A DNA stretch of 64,000 bases from Orobanche coerulescens (Eukaryota > Streptophyta > Magnoliopsida > Lamiales > Orobanchaceae): assembly GCA_033398695.1 (NCBI GenBank), contig CM065816.1, positions 131,909,358-131,973,357 of the forward strand, given 5' to 3'. Of this stretch, positions 23,230 through 33,535 are shown one piece after another; the first letter of the stretch is position 1; every line of letters begins with the position of its first letter. The notes beneath the pieces were generated by a model. The model saw nothing but the letters and a program-made list of their open reading frames with translations, was not told the origin of the DNA and did not search any database. The position numbers were made by a program, and so were the translations under genes.

Positions 23230-23587
23230 TGGTTAGTTATAGTTGAATGTAGATTTTGATAATGAATTTTAAATTGAAATATGAAATATTAATATATATT
23301 ACTACAGACAATACTAATATATATTATACAATAACTGAAGTAAAAAGTTCTTTATTTACTACGCCAATTATAAAATAACCGAAGTTAAACGCATTCTTTT
23401 ACTTCACTTACCCACACTTTTGGATCATAATTAAAAAAAGAGATAGACTTCGGTTATTAGGGTATTAGACTTCGCATAAAAAGCGAAGTCTAAATTATAC
23501 ATTTTACTACACGAACATAGACTTTGGTAATTATAACATTTTTACTACAGATATTATCCGAAGTCTTTGACATTTATTCTTATAGTG
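23230..23587. mobile_element. Possible CACTA-type terminal fragment
   Basis: The right edge reads TTATTCTTATAGTG, i.e. CACTATAAGAATAA on the other strand, the form of a CACTA terminus. Inside are several AGACTTCGG, CCGAAGTC and GCGAAGTCTAA words in both orientations, like subterminal repeats. No matching left terminus was found, so the element is truncated or the reading is wrong. Confidence 0.35.
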
Positions 23588-24139
23588 GTACCAGTTGGTT
23601 AACCTGCAGATATAATTTACTTTTAATTAATTATCCAAAAATGACACAAAATAATAGAAAATTCTACAAAAATGAAATAGTATAAAGTAAAAATTATAAA
23701 TTGTCACACAAAAGACATAAAATATAAAATACTAATAAAAATACTAATAATATATCAAACATTTATAAAGAATTAGATTACAAGCATGAGAGTGTCCTCT
23801 TCATTTTGCATGATATGTTTTACTCTCTCTCGACCCAGAGCTCTTCCCCATTGTTATACCAGTGTACTCCGCCTATACCTGCTTTTGGAAGTGGTATCCT
23901 CTTGTCACTTCTAAGCCTTCATAACACAAAGACTTGGAGCACTCTTGGGTTATTTAAGCTTTGGAGGTTCTTAGAGCTTTAGCTGCGTCTTTCGCCTTTT
24001 GAATCTATTTTGGAGGTAAGTTCGATGTTACTCAGTTCATTTTACGAGTCCTTGATAAATTCTTGTTGAGTTTTTTGTATATATTAAAGTGGGAGAAGGA
24101 GTAGTTTGATTTATTGATGTTATAGGAGTTGTAAAGGAT
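23588..24139. other. Intergenic, no gene seen
   Basis: AT-rich first half, mixed second half, no coding motif. 24135-24139 (AGGAT) is the left target duplication of the solo LTR. Confidence 0.5.
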
Positions 24140-24577
24140 TGTTTGGGATGTCTTAAACTCTCAATGCGCAGGGTTGGTACGGGGGCTCGCTGACCGGTCA
24201 GCGAGTCGGGGGTACAGGACGAAGGCCCTTGTCTAGGGGTTCGGGGATGCGAAGTGGTCCCCGATGGAAGTTCGGGGGCAACTCCCCCGGCTTTTACGGT
24301 ATATGCTGTTTTGGGTTTCGTTTGCAGTTTTGGGCTTCGTTTGCAGTTTTGGGCCTATTTTTGGCCTGTCCGATTAGGGTTATGATTCTTGCATATATAA
24401 TGAGGGTTTGTAACCTAGCTGAAATACTCAATATCAATCTCTGTAATCTCCTATCATAAATAACAATCGTTCCTCTCTTCTGCTCGTGGACGTAGCTAAC
24501 TCATCGTTAGTGAACCACGTAATTTTGCTTGTGTTCTTATCGCTTTTCATGATTTCTTTCTTACAATCGTTATAACA
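24140..24577 (+). mobile_element. Solo LTR, probably copia type
   Basis: Starts TGTTTGGGATG, ends CGTTATAACA, and is flanked by a perfect 5-bp duplication AGGAT (24135-24139, 24578-24582). It contains GCATATATAATGAGGG (TATA) and, near the end, CTCGTGGACGTAGCTAACTC and GAACCACGTAATTTTG, phrases common at the 3' end of copia LTRs. At 438 bp with no internal region, it is the product of LTR-LTR recombination. Confidence 0.8.
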
Positions 24578-24944
24578 AGGATGAATTTTGATGAATAAGT
24601 ATGATAATCGAACCCTACGATATTAGACACTCGAAAAGCTCGATGATTTTGTCGTTATTAACATTGAGATTTGGATTATATAGAAGTATTAATTGAACTC
24701 GGAAATCATGTTTAGGGCAAATTTATCATAATCAGACATGTTGAATTGGTTATTTTTTTTTTCGAACAAAATGTTGAATTGGTTATTGACCATTGAAGAT
24801 TAGGAGTTATTGATTCTTGTTAATCGGATTATGAGTTTATTGATATTAATATTAATGTCTGGAAAAGCATTATTGATTATATAGGACAGTTACGTTGATT
24901 AAGTTATAGTGATTCAAGATTAATGTTGAATTATGTATGCATCT

Positions 24945-24991
<47 letters not shown>

Positions 24992-25829
24992 AGATTAGGT
25001 CGTAAAAATCATTGAGGAGTATTAATGACATCAATTTGTATTAATGACATGATTTTTGGAGTGAAAATGTGTGAAGAGTAATGTCATGTGCATGCCAAGT
25101 GAAGAGATTTTTATAATAAATTGTAATGAAAATCAATAACTGATAATGAATATCAATCGATCAATCAGGACATTAAACTGTGATACAATAAAACACACAT
25201 CACCACCACACTACACTTCAAACACACACTACAACAAAAAAAACACACATCACCACCACTCCTCCGACGTCCTCACTCCTCCTCCGCGGGCCACACCTCC
25301 ACCAGACTCACCTTCGCCGAACGTCATCTCCACCGAACTAAACCACCACCACCGAAGTTTTTCTTCATATATCTAAGGTTCGTATTCATAGATCTAAAGT
25401 TTTTTAAAAATAGATCTAGAATTTTGAAAGTTTTTCTTGATGTTTATATTTGGATATGGGTTTCTATTAATTTATATTGCATTTTTTTGTTGTGCCCGCC
25501 ACGAGACTCTGCCGCCGTTATTGACTGGCCTTAAAAGTTGTCGCCGCGCCGCCTTTTTTTAAGATAATTTTTGAGTATTTTTTACTAGATCTATTAATAT
25601 TTAATAATTTTTTAATGTGCTTATAGGTAGATATGATAGCAATACCTTCGAAATCAAGATTTTTATTTTTTGTTTGTATAGAATGTTGATAAGAAACAAG
25701 TAATATTAGAAAAATGGGGTATACGCAGGGCCTGACGTTGTCTGGATCCTTAATGCCGTTTTCTTGGAGATTTTTTATTTTTTGTTTGTATAAAATGATC
25801 GTCGCATAAACTTTTTGATGTTTATCAAA
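24578..25829. other. Intergenic DNA, possibly intron of the gene split by the CACTA element
   Basis: No supported gene. A proline-rich frame at 25146-25376 comes from CCACCACT-type low complexity. The phrase GGATCCTTAATGCCGTTTT at about 25744 recurs at about 31059 on the far side of the CACTA element. TTTTTATTTTTTGTTTGTATA occurs twice (about 25661 and 25767). Confidence 0.4.
24946..24989. repeat. (TA)n microsatellite
   Basis: About 22 uninterrupted TA units. Confidence 0.95.
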
Positions 25830-26082
25830 CACTACGCCATAAATGCTCATAGGCAATGCCTGTTTATTGTTGCAGAAGACACGAAAAGTGTTGCCTTAGG
25901 CCAAAGGCAACACCAAACTCTTGTTGCCAATACGGCCGTTGCCTTTGACACCTGAGGCAACACTTGTAGTCTCTACTGCAACAACGGAAAAGTATTGCAT
26001 TACGCCTATAATGCAACAACATAACCAAGTAAGGCAACAACAAACGATGTTGCCTAAGATTTAAAAAAGAAACAGAACATTG

Positions 26083-26250
26083 GGTCCACATGTGTCACGT
26101 CATCAGTGGGTCCCACATGTGTGCAACGTCATCGGTGGGTCCCATCTTGATGCTACGTCAATAATGCGGCCCACATTTATGCCATGTCATCAATGGGCTC
26201 TACAGTTGTGCCACGTCGGCAATGGGCCCCACATCTATGCGACATCAGTA
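26083..26250. repeat. Degenerate tandem repeat with ACGTCA/TGACGT cores
   Basis: Five to six copies of a unit of about 30 bp, roughly TGTGCCACGTCATCAGTGGG followed by CCCACAT, just inside the left end of the CACTA element. Most copies keep the CACGTCA core. Confidence 0.75.
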
Positions 26251-26689
26251 ATTTTTTTTGTTTTGTAATACTATTATAAAATAAACACCAGGTAAAGTAA
26301 AAGGCAACACTTCATACAAATATTTTGAAATAACCATTTTATTTTTACATCAACCATCCAAAATAAACCAAGGCAGCCCAAAACCAACAAGATGCCAATA
26401 CAAAGTACAAAATACAATCCACCAATTTAACTTCAAAAGTACCAAAACCAAGCAACACCACCAATTTAACTTAAAAAGTACAAAATTACTAAGTCTAAAT
26501 ACAAGTGATCGAAGGTTACATATTGAAATAACTGATAAGTGGTGCCGTCTTGAGTCATAGGAGTACCATTATCATCTTGATCACTTGATATCGTTGCACA
26601 AAATTCTCCAATATCACTTGATATCTTCATCATACAGGTCAAGAATACTTCCATTTTCCTGAAGATCTAAAATCATTTCATGACCAGTT

Positions 26690-26998
26690 TGTTAAAAATA
26701 GGCAAAAAATCTGACTGTATATATATTATATATTAATATATAACTAATACATAATATATGTGTAATGCAGATCGTGTATATATATATATATATATATATT
26801 ATAATATGTATATATATATAACTAATATGTAATATATATTACAATACTGCAGAATATATATTCATATATATATATAACAAATCTGACCGTATATATATAT
26901 TACATATTAATATATAACTAATATATAATATATGTGTAATGCAGATTGTATATATATTATAGTATGTATATATATAACTAATATATAATATACAACAA
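26690..26998. repeat. TA-rich tandem repeat
   Basis: Two long imperfect copies of a unit of about 180-190 bp starting AAATCTGACYGTATATATAT and containing TGTGTAATGCAGAT, made mostly of TATA steps. Confidence 0.75.
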
Positions 26999-27604
26999 TA
27001 GAACTATGAAAGAGAACTATAAATATACAGAAGATCCTGGTCAGGTTCCCACCAATTCCATATTCATCCTAAGGTCCTTAGCAATATAAAAAGGCCAAGC
27101 ACACTAGAAGCACAATTATCTATAAGTATCATCTACCAATAATACAGCTCAAATTCTCCTAATCAAATTCAAGGTTCATCATACACACCAAACATAGATA
27201 AAGCGAACTGCAATCAGGCTTTCTATAAGCATCTTTATACACCAACATAATCAAACAAAATCATACATGCCGTTGTTCGCTATGGCAGAAGCAACTGATC
27301 CGTCAAGATCTCCAGATCCATATATGGCACAAATATTATCATAATTATTTTTGCATGTATGATTCCAAGTGCCAGACCATTTTTTCAATCAAAACTTATA
27401 ACAAACCTCTGGGGAATAATAGCAGCAGGCAACAACAACACAGGCTGCCTCGAGATATCTCTACATTAGGTTAGGTATGTTATTCATCATATAAGCTGAT
27501 TCTCGTATAGCAAGTCATATGCTCTCAATCACCAATCCTAAACTTATCAAATTTCTTCAGTATGGTTTCTTTATCTATAATAAAGAAAGATGACAAGCTA
27601 TTTC

Positions 27605-28117
27605 CTAGCTAGTTGACCACATTACCAAATAGGAAACTTCGTATCGGAAAAAGGAAATTATCATCTTGAAGATGTGTTGGTGGAATATCGTGCAGCCCTG
27701 CAAAACATTATACACACAAGTATTGTAACAAATAATAACCAGATCATCTTTTAACCAAGTGCCAAAAAGAAAACAAACCTTGAGTGATAGCATGTCCAGA
27801 ACATGGTAGAGCAAGGTGAGACTATTTGGAGACATCTCATGAGTATTTAATAGCTCTGCCCACTTCTTTACAGCATCCTTAACATCTACTAAAATTCGCT
27901 GTTTGGACCAAGAAAAATAAAAGGAGACCAGAACTAATTATATGATATAGAATTTAATGGATGAAAATCTACATAATGCAAGGCATAAATTATTCGGTAG
28001 TACCTTCGAACCCGATGTTTCCTCCTGTGTGCATAATGCACGTAGACAATGAGCATCCACTAATGAACGGCAAAGTAGACATCGATCATCCTTGCTCAAG
28101 TTAGTAGGATTGAATAA
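27605..28117 (-). pseudogene. Captured three-exon gene fragment, possibly separase
   Basis: On minus, exons 28004-28117 (38 codons), 27779-27898 (40 codons) and 27605-27697 (30 codons) are each bounded by AG and GT and join in phase 0. They read LFNPTNLSKDDRCLLCRSLV, DAHCLRALCTQEETSGSK; then RILVDVKDAVKKWAELLNTH, EMSPNSLTLLYHVLDMLSLK; then GCTIFHQHIFKMIISFFRYE, ending at a stop. The LLYHVLDMLSLK and following pattern reminds me of the non-catalytic N-terminal half of plant separase, but this is from memory and weak. A gene fragment is well supported by splice sites and phase; its identity is not. Confidence 0.5.
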
Positions 28118-28482
28118 CTACATTATTTTATAACAAAAAACAAACACCCCCAGAGAGTGAAAATTAGAGATCTGCATAAGGTGTTGGGATCAACTTAATT
28201 TATCGTTAAGTTACTTATGTTATTAGAGATCATGCTTGAGACTAACTCCTATCTTTAAGTATGAGGGACTAATACAAGAATGAATTCTAAAGTGCAAGGA
28301 CGGAAATAGCAATAAAGTATAGGGAACAAAACGACAATGTTGAATTGTAAACCATAGGAATGATAAATTTAAAAGTATAGGAAGTCTCGTCTGTAATATG
28401 ATTGAATAAGAAGCAAGCATTCCAGTACAGGGTGTTGTTCTTTCTTCAACTTGTTTTAACATTTGGTGTTAGGCTGATTAAT

Positions 28483-28915
28483 AAAACGAGTGAGAGTAGT
28501 AGTATCAGCAATTGGAAGTTTGTGCAACCAGCTACTCCCAAATTCGATCGCTATCATGAGCACCGGTCCAGGCTAATGGATAATCTCCATCATGTGAAGG
28601 TGTATTGGACGTCGATAGAGGATGGCATTGTTGCTACCAACTGAGGCAGAACTGAAGGTGATAGAAGAGCAGCAGTTGAAGGACAAGAAAATAAAGAATC
28701 TTCCCTACCAAGCCATTGATAGATAGATATATAATGGAGGCAATTCTAAATGATGACACCTCATGGCAGATTTGGGTCTCTATCCAACATAAATTCAAAT
28801 GCTCAACCATGGTAAAGAGACAACTTCGAACATTGAAAACTAAATTTAAGGTGCTAAGGATGAAGAAAGAAGAGTCTAATTTGGACGTACACCGGCTTGT
28901 GGCGAAGTTGTGAAA
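28483..28915 (+). pseudogene. copia gag (UBN2) fragment inside the CACTA element
   Basis: Two frames. The first holds SNWKFVQPATPKFDRYHEHR and WTSIEDGI; the second, from about 28720, holds IDRYIMEAILNDDTSWQIWV, FKCSTMVKRQLRTLKTKFKV and LRMKKEESNLDV. This is the N-terminal part of a copia gag polyprotein (DUF4219 then UBN2). It is frameshifted and ends at 28915. Confidence 0.7.
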
Positions 28916-29096
28916 GAAAGTGGTATTGCATGACAGATCATGAGAAGGTTTTTGCAGTACAACATACTTTCTCGGCATCTTGCTATGATGTGAATTTAAC
29001 AAATGCAAATCCTTTAGATGACCTGTAAAAGGAAAATATAGGCAAAGAATAAGTAAACAATAAACACATGTCAAGGAAAGAATAGCTCAAACATCA

Positions 29097-29708
29097 ATGA
29101 ACAGCTGGTTCACACCTGCTGTTTTCTTTGTACTCCTCAATATCATGATAGGCACAATTGCTCTCACTTCAATATTCGCCAACAAAAAACAAAATGGAAA
29201 TAGAATCCATCACCCTCCTCCTCCTAATGTTGCTACCAGATCATCACCCTCAGTTCTTCTTCTACGGCGCCTGAAATCCATGAATTTTTACACTCAGGAC
29301 CCCCAAGTTTCGTCTGTTTACAAACAGACCCCAGATTCCGACACCCATGTCAGCATTGAACGCGCCCACAATCTTGAAACGCAGGCACACTATTTCCTTC
29401 GGGAAAATATGAGTGTTGGAGACCCCCGAAATTCGTCTAATGACAAACAGACCCCAGGTCCCGACACCCTTTTCGGCCCTGTGCACTCCTCTCAGAATCT
29501 CGATACAAAAAATCATCAGATATTACAGTTGCAGGCTTCAAATTCCATTTTCGGACAAACCCACGAGCAAAATCCTGAGAAATCGCAGGCCCAGTTCGTC
29601 TTCGTGGGAAAAGATTCGGAGTTGGATGATTTTGAGCAGGCCCAAGAAGAGAAGGTTGAAGACTCAGGAGACAAATGTTTATATGAATACCCTGTCTCAG
29701 GATTTTGA
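29097..29708 (+). CDS. DUF4408-like protein fragment, open
   Basis: 203 codons from ATG to TGA. The N-terminus MNSWFTPAVFFVLLNIMIGT then IALTSIFANKK is a single membrane-type hydrophobic segment (residues 5-27) with the W-F-T-P…LLN.MIGTI pattern of the DUF4408 domain of plant stress-related proteins. A short Arg/Leu patch follows (LLRRLKSMNFY, residues about 56-66). Residues 70-140 hold two related repeats around KQTPDSDTH and KQTPGPDTL; the C-terminal part is acidic. The usual C-terminal DUF761 is absent. The last codons overlap an antisense RRM exon (29691-29773), so the end looks like a capture junction. Whether it is expressed is unknown. Confidence 0.5.
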   Translation: MNSWFTPAVFFVLLNIMIGTIALTSIFANKKQNGNRIHHPPPPNVATRSSPSVLLLRRLKSMNFYTQDPQVSSVYKQTPDSDTHVSIERAHNLETQAHYFLRENMSVGDPRNSSNDKQTPGPDTLFGPVHSSQNLDTKNHQILQLQASNSIFGQTHEQNPEKSQAQFVFVGKDSELDDFEQAQEEKVEDSGDKCLYEYPVSGF

Positions 29709-29773
29709 GGAATAACTACATCCCATACAAATCCTACAGCACCAAACATCTCTCTAATCTCTGCCACTGTAGC
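29691..29773 (-). pseudogene. Captured RRM exon (RNA-binding protein)
   Basis: The minus strand has a TTTGTAG acceptor, then 83 bases reading ATVAEIREMFGAVGFVWDVV and IPQNPETG, then a GTATTC donor. This is the front of an RNA recognition motif, with the wording of the plant RBM28/NOP4-like nucleolar proteins as I recall them. Only this one exon is visible. Confidence 0.5.
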
Positions 29774-31031
29774 CTACAAAGCAATAGTTAACAAGACTGA
29801 TGATAAGGATACTAGCATTCAAAAAACAAAATTAATAAGAAAGATCTTCCAAAAATTAAAGATAAAGCAAGACCTGAAAATACAAACTTGATTATCGAAC
29901 TTAAAAATCAAAATATCTAAGTAAATGACAACAAGGGGAAATCACGGGGAGAGGAGAAGAAGAACCCAGAAGAGAGAAGAGGAGAGAATGAGGGAGGCGG
30001 TGAGAAGAGGGAGTAGGGTTAGGGGGTTATGGGAGATCGGACGGTCCTGATGAAGGGGAGATTAATAATCTCAATCGGACGGTTCCCACTAAAAAAGGCT
30101 GCCATGGGCTTTGGATTAGGTTCGGACGGGGATAATAAAAATATTATAACGGGCTGGGTTGGGCCAAAATATTATAACAAAACAGATAATATAATATAAT
30201 CACACCAGCAAAATACACTTAGCAATCAATTAAGGAAAAAAAACTAGGAAACTCTTGAGCAATCATTCCAATCTAAACAAAAAAAGAATTTAATCCTTCA
30301 AATAAAATTCAAAATAAAAAGTTCAACATACCTTTTGAATTGACGGGTCAATAATTAAAGAAATATTACTTAAAATACGGAACCTACCACATCGTTTTCT
30401 AAAAACGCCATGTAAGTGTACTCTTACATAGCATTTCCTAATTAAACTCTATATAAATATTTTTAAAAATGATTGTATTATTTTTTATAATTTAAAATTT
30501 TGAAATTTTAATATTAAAATTTATAATGTATATTTATATTAAATAATTTAAATATATATAAGTTATAATTTATATTATATTATATATCAAACTTTGAAAA
30601 TAAAACGTATATCGTAATTATAATTTCATTATATATATATATATTGATAATATATTAAACTTTAAAATTATAAAAAATATTTATATTTTTTAATTGCAAT
30701 ATTAAAAAATATGATAAGTGTTTATATTAAATATAAATAATTTAATCATATGTTATATATATCAAAATTTAAGAGTAAAAAATTATCAAAATTTAAATTT
30801 CATTTCATTGTTTTTGTTTTTGACAATAACTTGAAAAAATTAGATATAATGCAACACCATCACAGGTGTTGCACGTCGCGCAACACCATTTTTATCTTGC
30901 AACACCAAATGTATATCTAGTGCAATACTATTTCAGTAGTGTTTCAAAAGATCAAAAATCAGCAATCTATTGAAACGCTTTGGTGGCAACACTAGCTAAA
31001 AGCATTGCCTATGAGCACTTATGGCGTAGTG
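29774..31031. other. Right part of the CACTA element, non-coding
   Basis: GA-rich leader-like stretch (29935-30010), then very AT-rich sequence (30360-30830), then subterminal GGTGTTGC / GCAACACC words and the right terminus. No coding motif. Confidence 0.5.
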
Positions 31032-31103
31032 AAATTCTGATCAGTAGTTGCTTTTTTGGATCCTTAATGCCGTTTTTGTTGGTTAATTTGTTGTTGTGAT
31101 TAG

Positions 31104-32730
31104 GGGAGAAAGAATACTGTGAAAAGCAATTTGCAACATTGAAAGCGTTTGAGGAAGTTGACTCTTTACGTGCAACAAAAGCCGATGAAAATGAGGGAGA
31201 AGAGTTGATAGACCAAGATATAACTGGAATTGACTAATGTTTGAGTAATTTTGGTAAATTTTCATGTTTTAGTTGTTCTTATAATTTATGTGCTTATGTT
31301 GGCTGTTATTCTAAACCAGACGTATGTTCTGCTTGCAGTCCAGGTGGAAAATAAGGGCATCCGCATAAAAGCCTAAGAGAACTGGAAGTGTAGTAAGGTT
31401 CTTTGACTTCTTATTTTTTTTAATCTCTGTTGTTTATTACAAGAGGTACATATGGTGTTTGCAGCGTGAGTCACGGAAGATGGCCAAAGGTTCTGTATGT
31501 TTGGTAGTTATCTTCTGCATACTGAACTGACCATAAAGAGGCTGCAAGGATCCTCATCATTTCAGTGAGAGGTCTGATGTTTATTTTGTGTAAAAATTAT
31601 GGCAGAAAATCAATATTTGTTTTTTTTCAGTTAAGACTTTGAATTAAGCATTAAGGAAATAGTTAAATTGACCAAAATGCCTTTAGAATAACCATGTGCA
31701 TGACACGAAATATGTAATGAACTAATCAATGCGAGATGCTTTTGGGTTGGTTACGTTACTTCCCTGCTGCATAAATTACCTTGGTTATAAGCATGTTGGT
31801 TTGCTTCTATTTACAGAAACAGACACTTAAAAATAAGCAATCCCAAACACACCCATATAGAGTAATGTGACCCACAAAACTGCTTTACATTATGGATTGA
31901 ACAAATATCAAACATTATCTTAGACTCATATGTTGTGTTTCGTTACAGTTGATTATAATTATCTGCTTTAACTTATTACCAAAAGTAAAAGAAGTTTTAA
32001 TAAGCAATCCCAAACACCCCAATTTAATTTATAGTGAAGAGTTTGTGTTTTTGTATGTTAAGGCTGAAACCTGAAAACTGTATTTAATGTTTAGATGCAG
32101 CATAAGAACTTTGAATTCATATCATTACGAATATTTAATAATAACTATTTCTTGGGAATTTGTGATATAGGATTGGAACAAGAAAAAGGAAAAACTGTAA
32201 TGAATGAATTTATTGAAAAGAAATCTGATAAGAAGGACGAAGGCAAAATTTCTGCAATTAACTTTGTAGGCTTAGGATTTTGCCGATAAGAAGGAAGGCA
32301 GGGGTTTGCCAGCTGGCTTGGTTAAGTGATCCTTATTCATCAGGGGATTTGCCTGCAGTTGAAATTTTAGTCGGGGATATAAGCAGGTTTGGTAAGGAAA
32401 AAACCTCCGAGACAAATACAACTACAGAAGACGATTCAGAACTTTATAAGCCCAAAGTTTGTACATGGGGTGTTTTCCCTAGACCCAGTGACATTTCCAA
32501 AACAGTAAGATGTTCCTCATATTGCATTTGATTCTAAGCTTCTAATACTCATTTTATTGATTAATCTTAGCCTTCCAGAAGTTTGGAAACTTGATTTTAT
32601 AGAACTCATTTTTTGATTATACTGAACTCTTGCAATGCGTCGGTATTACAGGTATGCAAAAAGAAATACGAAACATTTCAAAAGCCGTTCATGCCAACGG
32701 TGGATTTGATCATCTTACCCATCAAGGTAC
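31104..32730 (+). pseudogene. Decayed conserved plant gene of unknown name
   Basis: An acceptor GATTAG at 31098-31103 precedes an exon reading EKEYCEKQFATLKAFEEVDS and ending in a stop (31235-31237). A second coding patch (32180-32510) reads LEQEKGKTVMNEFIEKKSDK, FADKKEGRGLPAGLV, then in a different frame SDPYSSGDLPAVEILVGDIS and ELYKPKVCTWGVFPRPSDIS, with a GT donor after SKT. A third patch starts after TTACAG at about 32651. I recall the phrase KPKVCTWGVFPRP from a conserved plastid-type plant protein but cannot name it. The frameshift near 32328 and the early stop make it a pseudogene. The CACTA insertion lies just upstream. Confidence 0.5.
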
Positions 32731-33150
32731 GTGAACTTATTTGTGTATGTTTTCTAATTGTCGCATATTATATGTAAGTCGTTCAAGGCGGGCTGCAACA
32801 AATGCTCAAGAAGGTCGTTCAAGAAGGGCTACAACGAAGATTATAGGAAGCTATTAGAATGGTTGGCATTAATTAAGAGTTCAAAGAAAGCTTTAGATTT
32901 TTACTTATAGTTAGAAGCAAAGATTTAACCACCCACAATTATATTTTATCATTTTGTGATGAGGGAAAAACTTAATAATAATGAATTAGTATTCGTGTAT
33001 ATATATTCAAGTAGAGTTAGCAAGTTGGTCAATGATAGATCTACACGCACACACATATAGCAGCACATACAAAAAGATTACCTTGGTTATTCATGATTGA
33101 ACATCATAGCAATAAATAACAAAGAAGTTAGAATAATATTACCTTGGTTA
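32731..33150. other. AT-rich intergenic DNA
   Basis: No gene. The phrase ATTACCTTGGTTATT occurs twice (about 33078 and 33141), next to the LINE tail. Confidence 0.4.
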
Positions 33151-33259
33151 TTTTTTTTTTATTTTTTTTTTAAAAAAAATATCCAATGTGGACGGGGGTT
33201 GAGGCGGGACCCACCAACCTGTAGATAAGAAAAATCAAGAAGTACAAAGTATCAGCCGC

Positions 33260-33512
33260 GAATTATGACCAAAACTGGGCCATAATTCGGGTCCAAACAT
33301 CGGAGAAATCTACGGCCCGCTAAAGAAATACAAAGTGCACCACAAATCGTGGGCTAATGTGCGGACCCGTAGACCAAAATAACTCAACTCCGAATTATGA
33401 CCAAAAATGGGCCATAATCCGGAACCTAAAATCTAAAGTGCCTACGGCCCGCTAGATCAGTACAAGGTGCACCACTAAAACCGTGGGCTAATGTGCGGAC
33501 CAATAGGTAACC
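33260..33512. repeat. 132-bp tandem duplication in the LINE 3' UTR
   Basis: GAATTATGACCAAAA…GGGCCATAAT starts at 33260 and again at 33392. Both copies contain CTACGGCCCGCTA, GTGCACCAC and GTGGGCTAATGTGCGGACC. Confidence 0.8.
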
Positions 33513-33535
33513 AAGCAATCGATAAAAAATAAAAC

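Larger units (their letters stand above)
25830..31031. mobile_element. CACTA transposon carrying gene fragments
   Basis: Termini are CACTACGCCATAAATGCTCA (25830) and the inverse …TGAGCACTTATGGCGTAGTG (31031). They match over about 30 bp with one difference and are flanked by 3-bp AAA (25827-25829, 31032-31034), as expected for CACTA/En-Spm. Subterminal regions repeat GGCAACAC / GTGTTGCC in both orientations (25860-26060 and 30855-31000). I see no TNPD/TNPA-type transposase. Instead the interior holds pieces of several unrelated genes, so it is non-autonomous and of the gene-capturing (Pack-CACTA) kind. Confidence 0.92.

Noticed and set aside
25146..25376. Pro/His-rich 76-codon frame
   Set aside because: Caused by CACCACCACT low complexity; no family.
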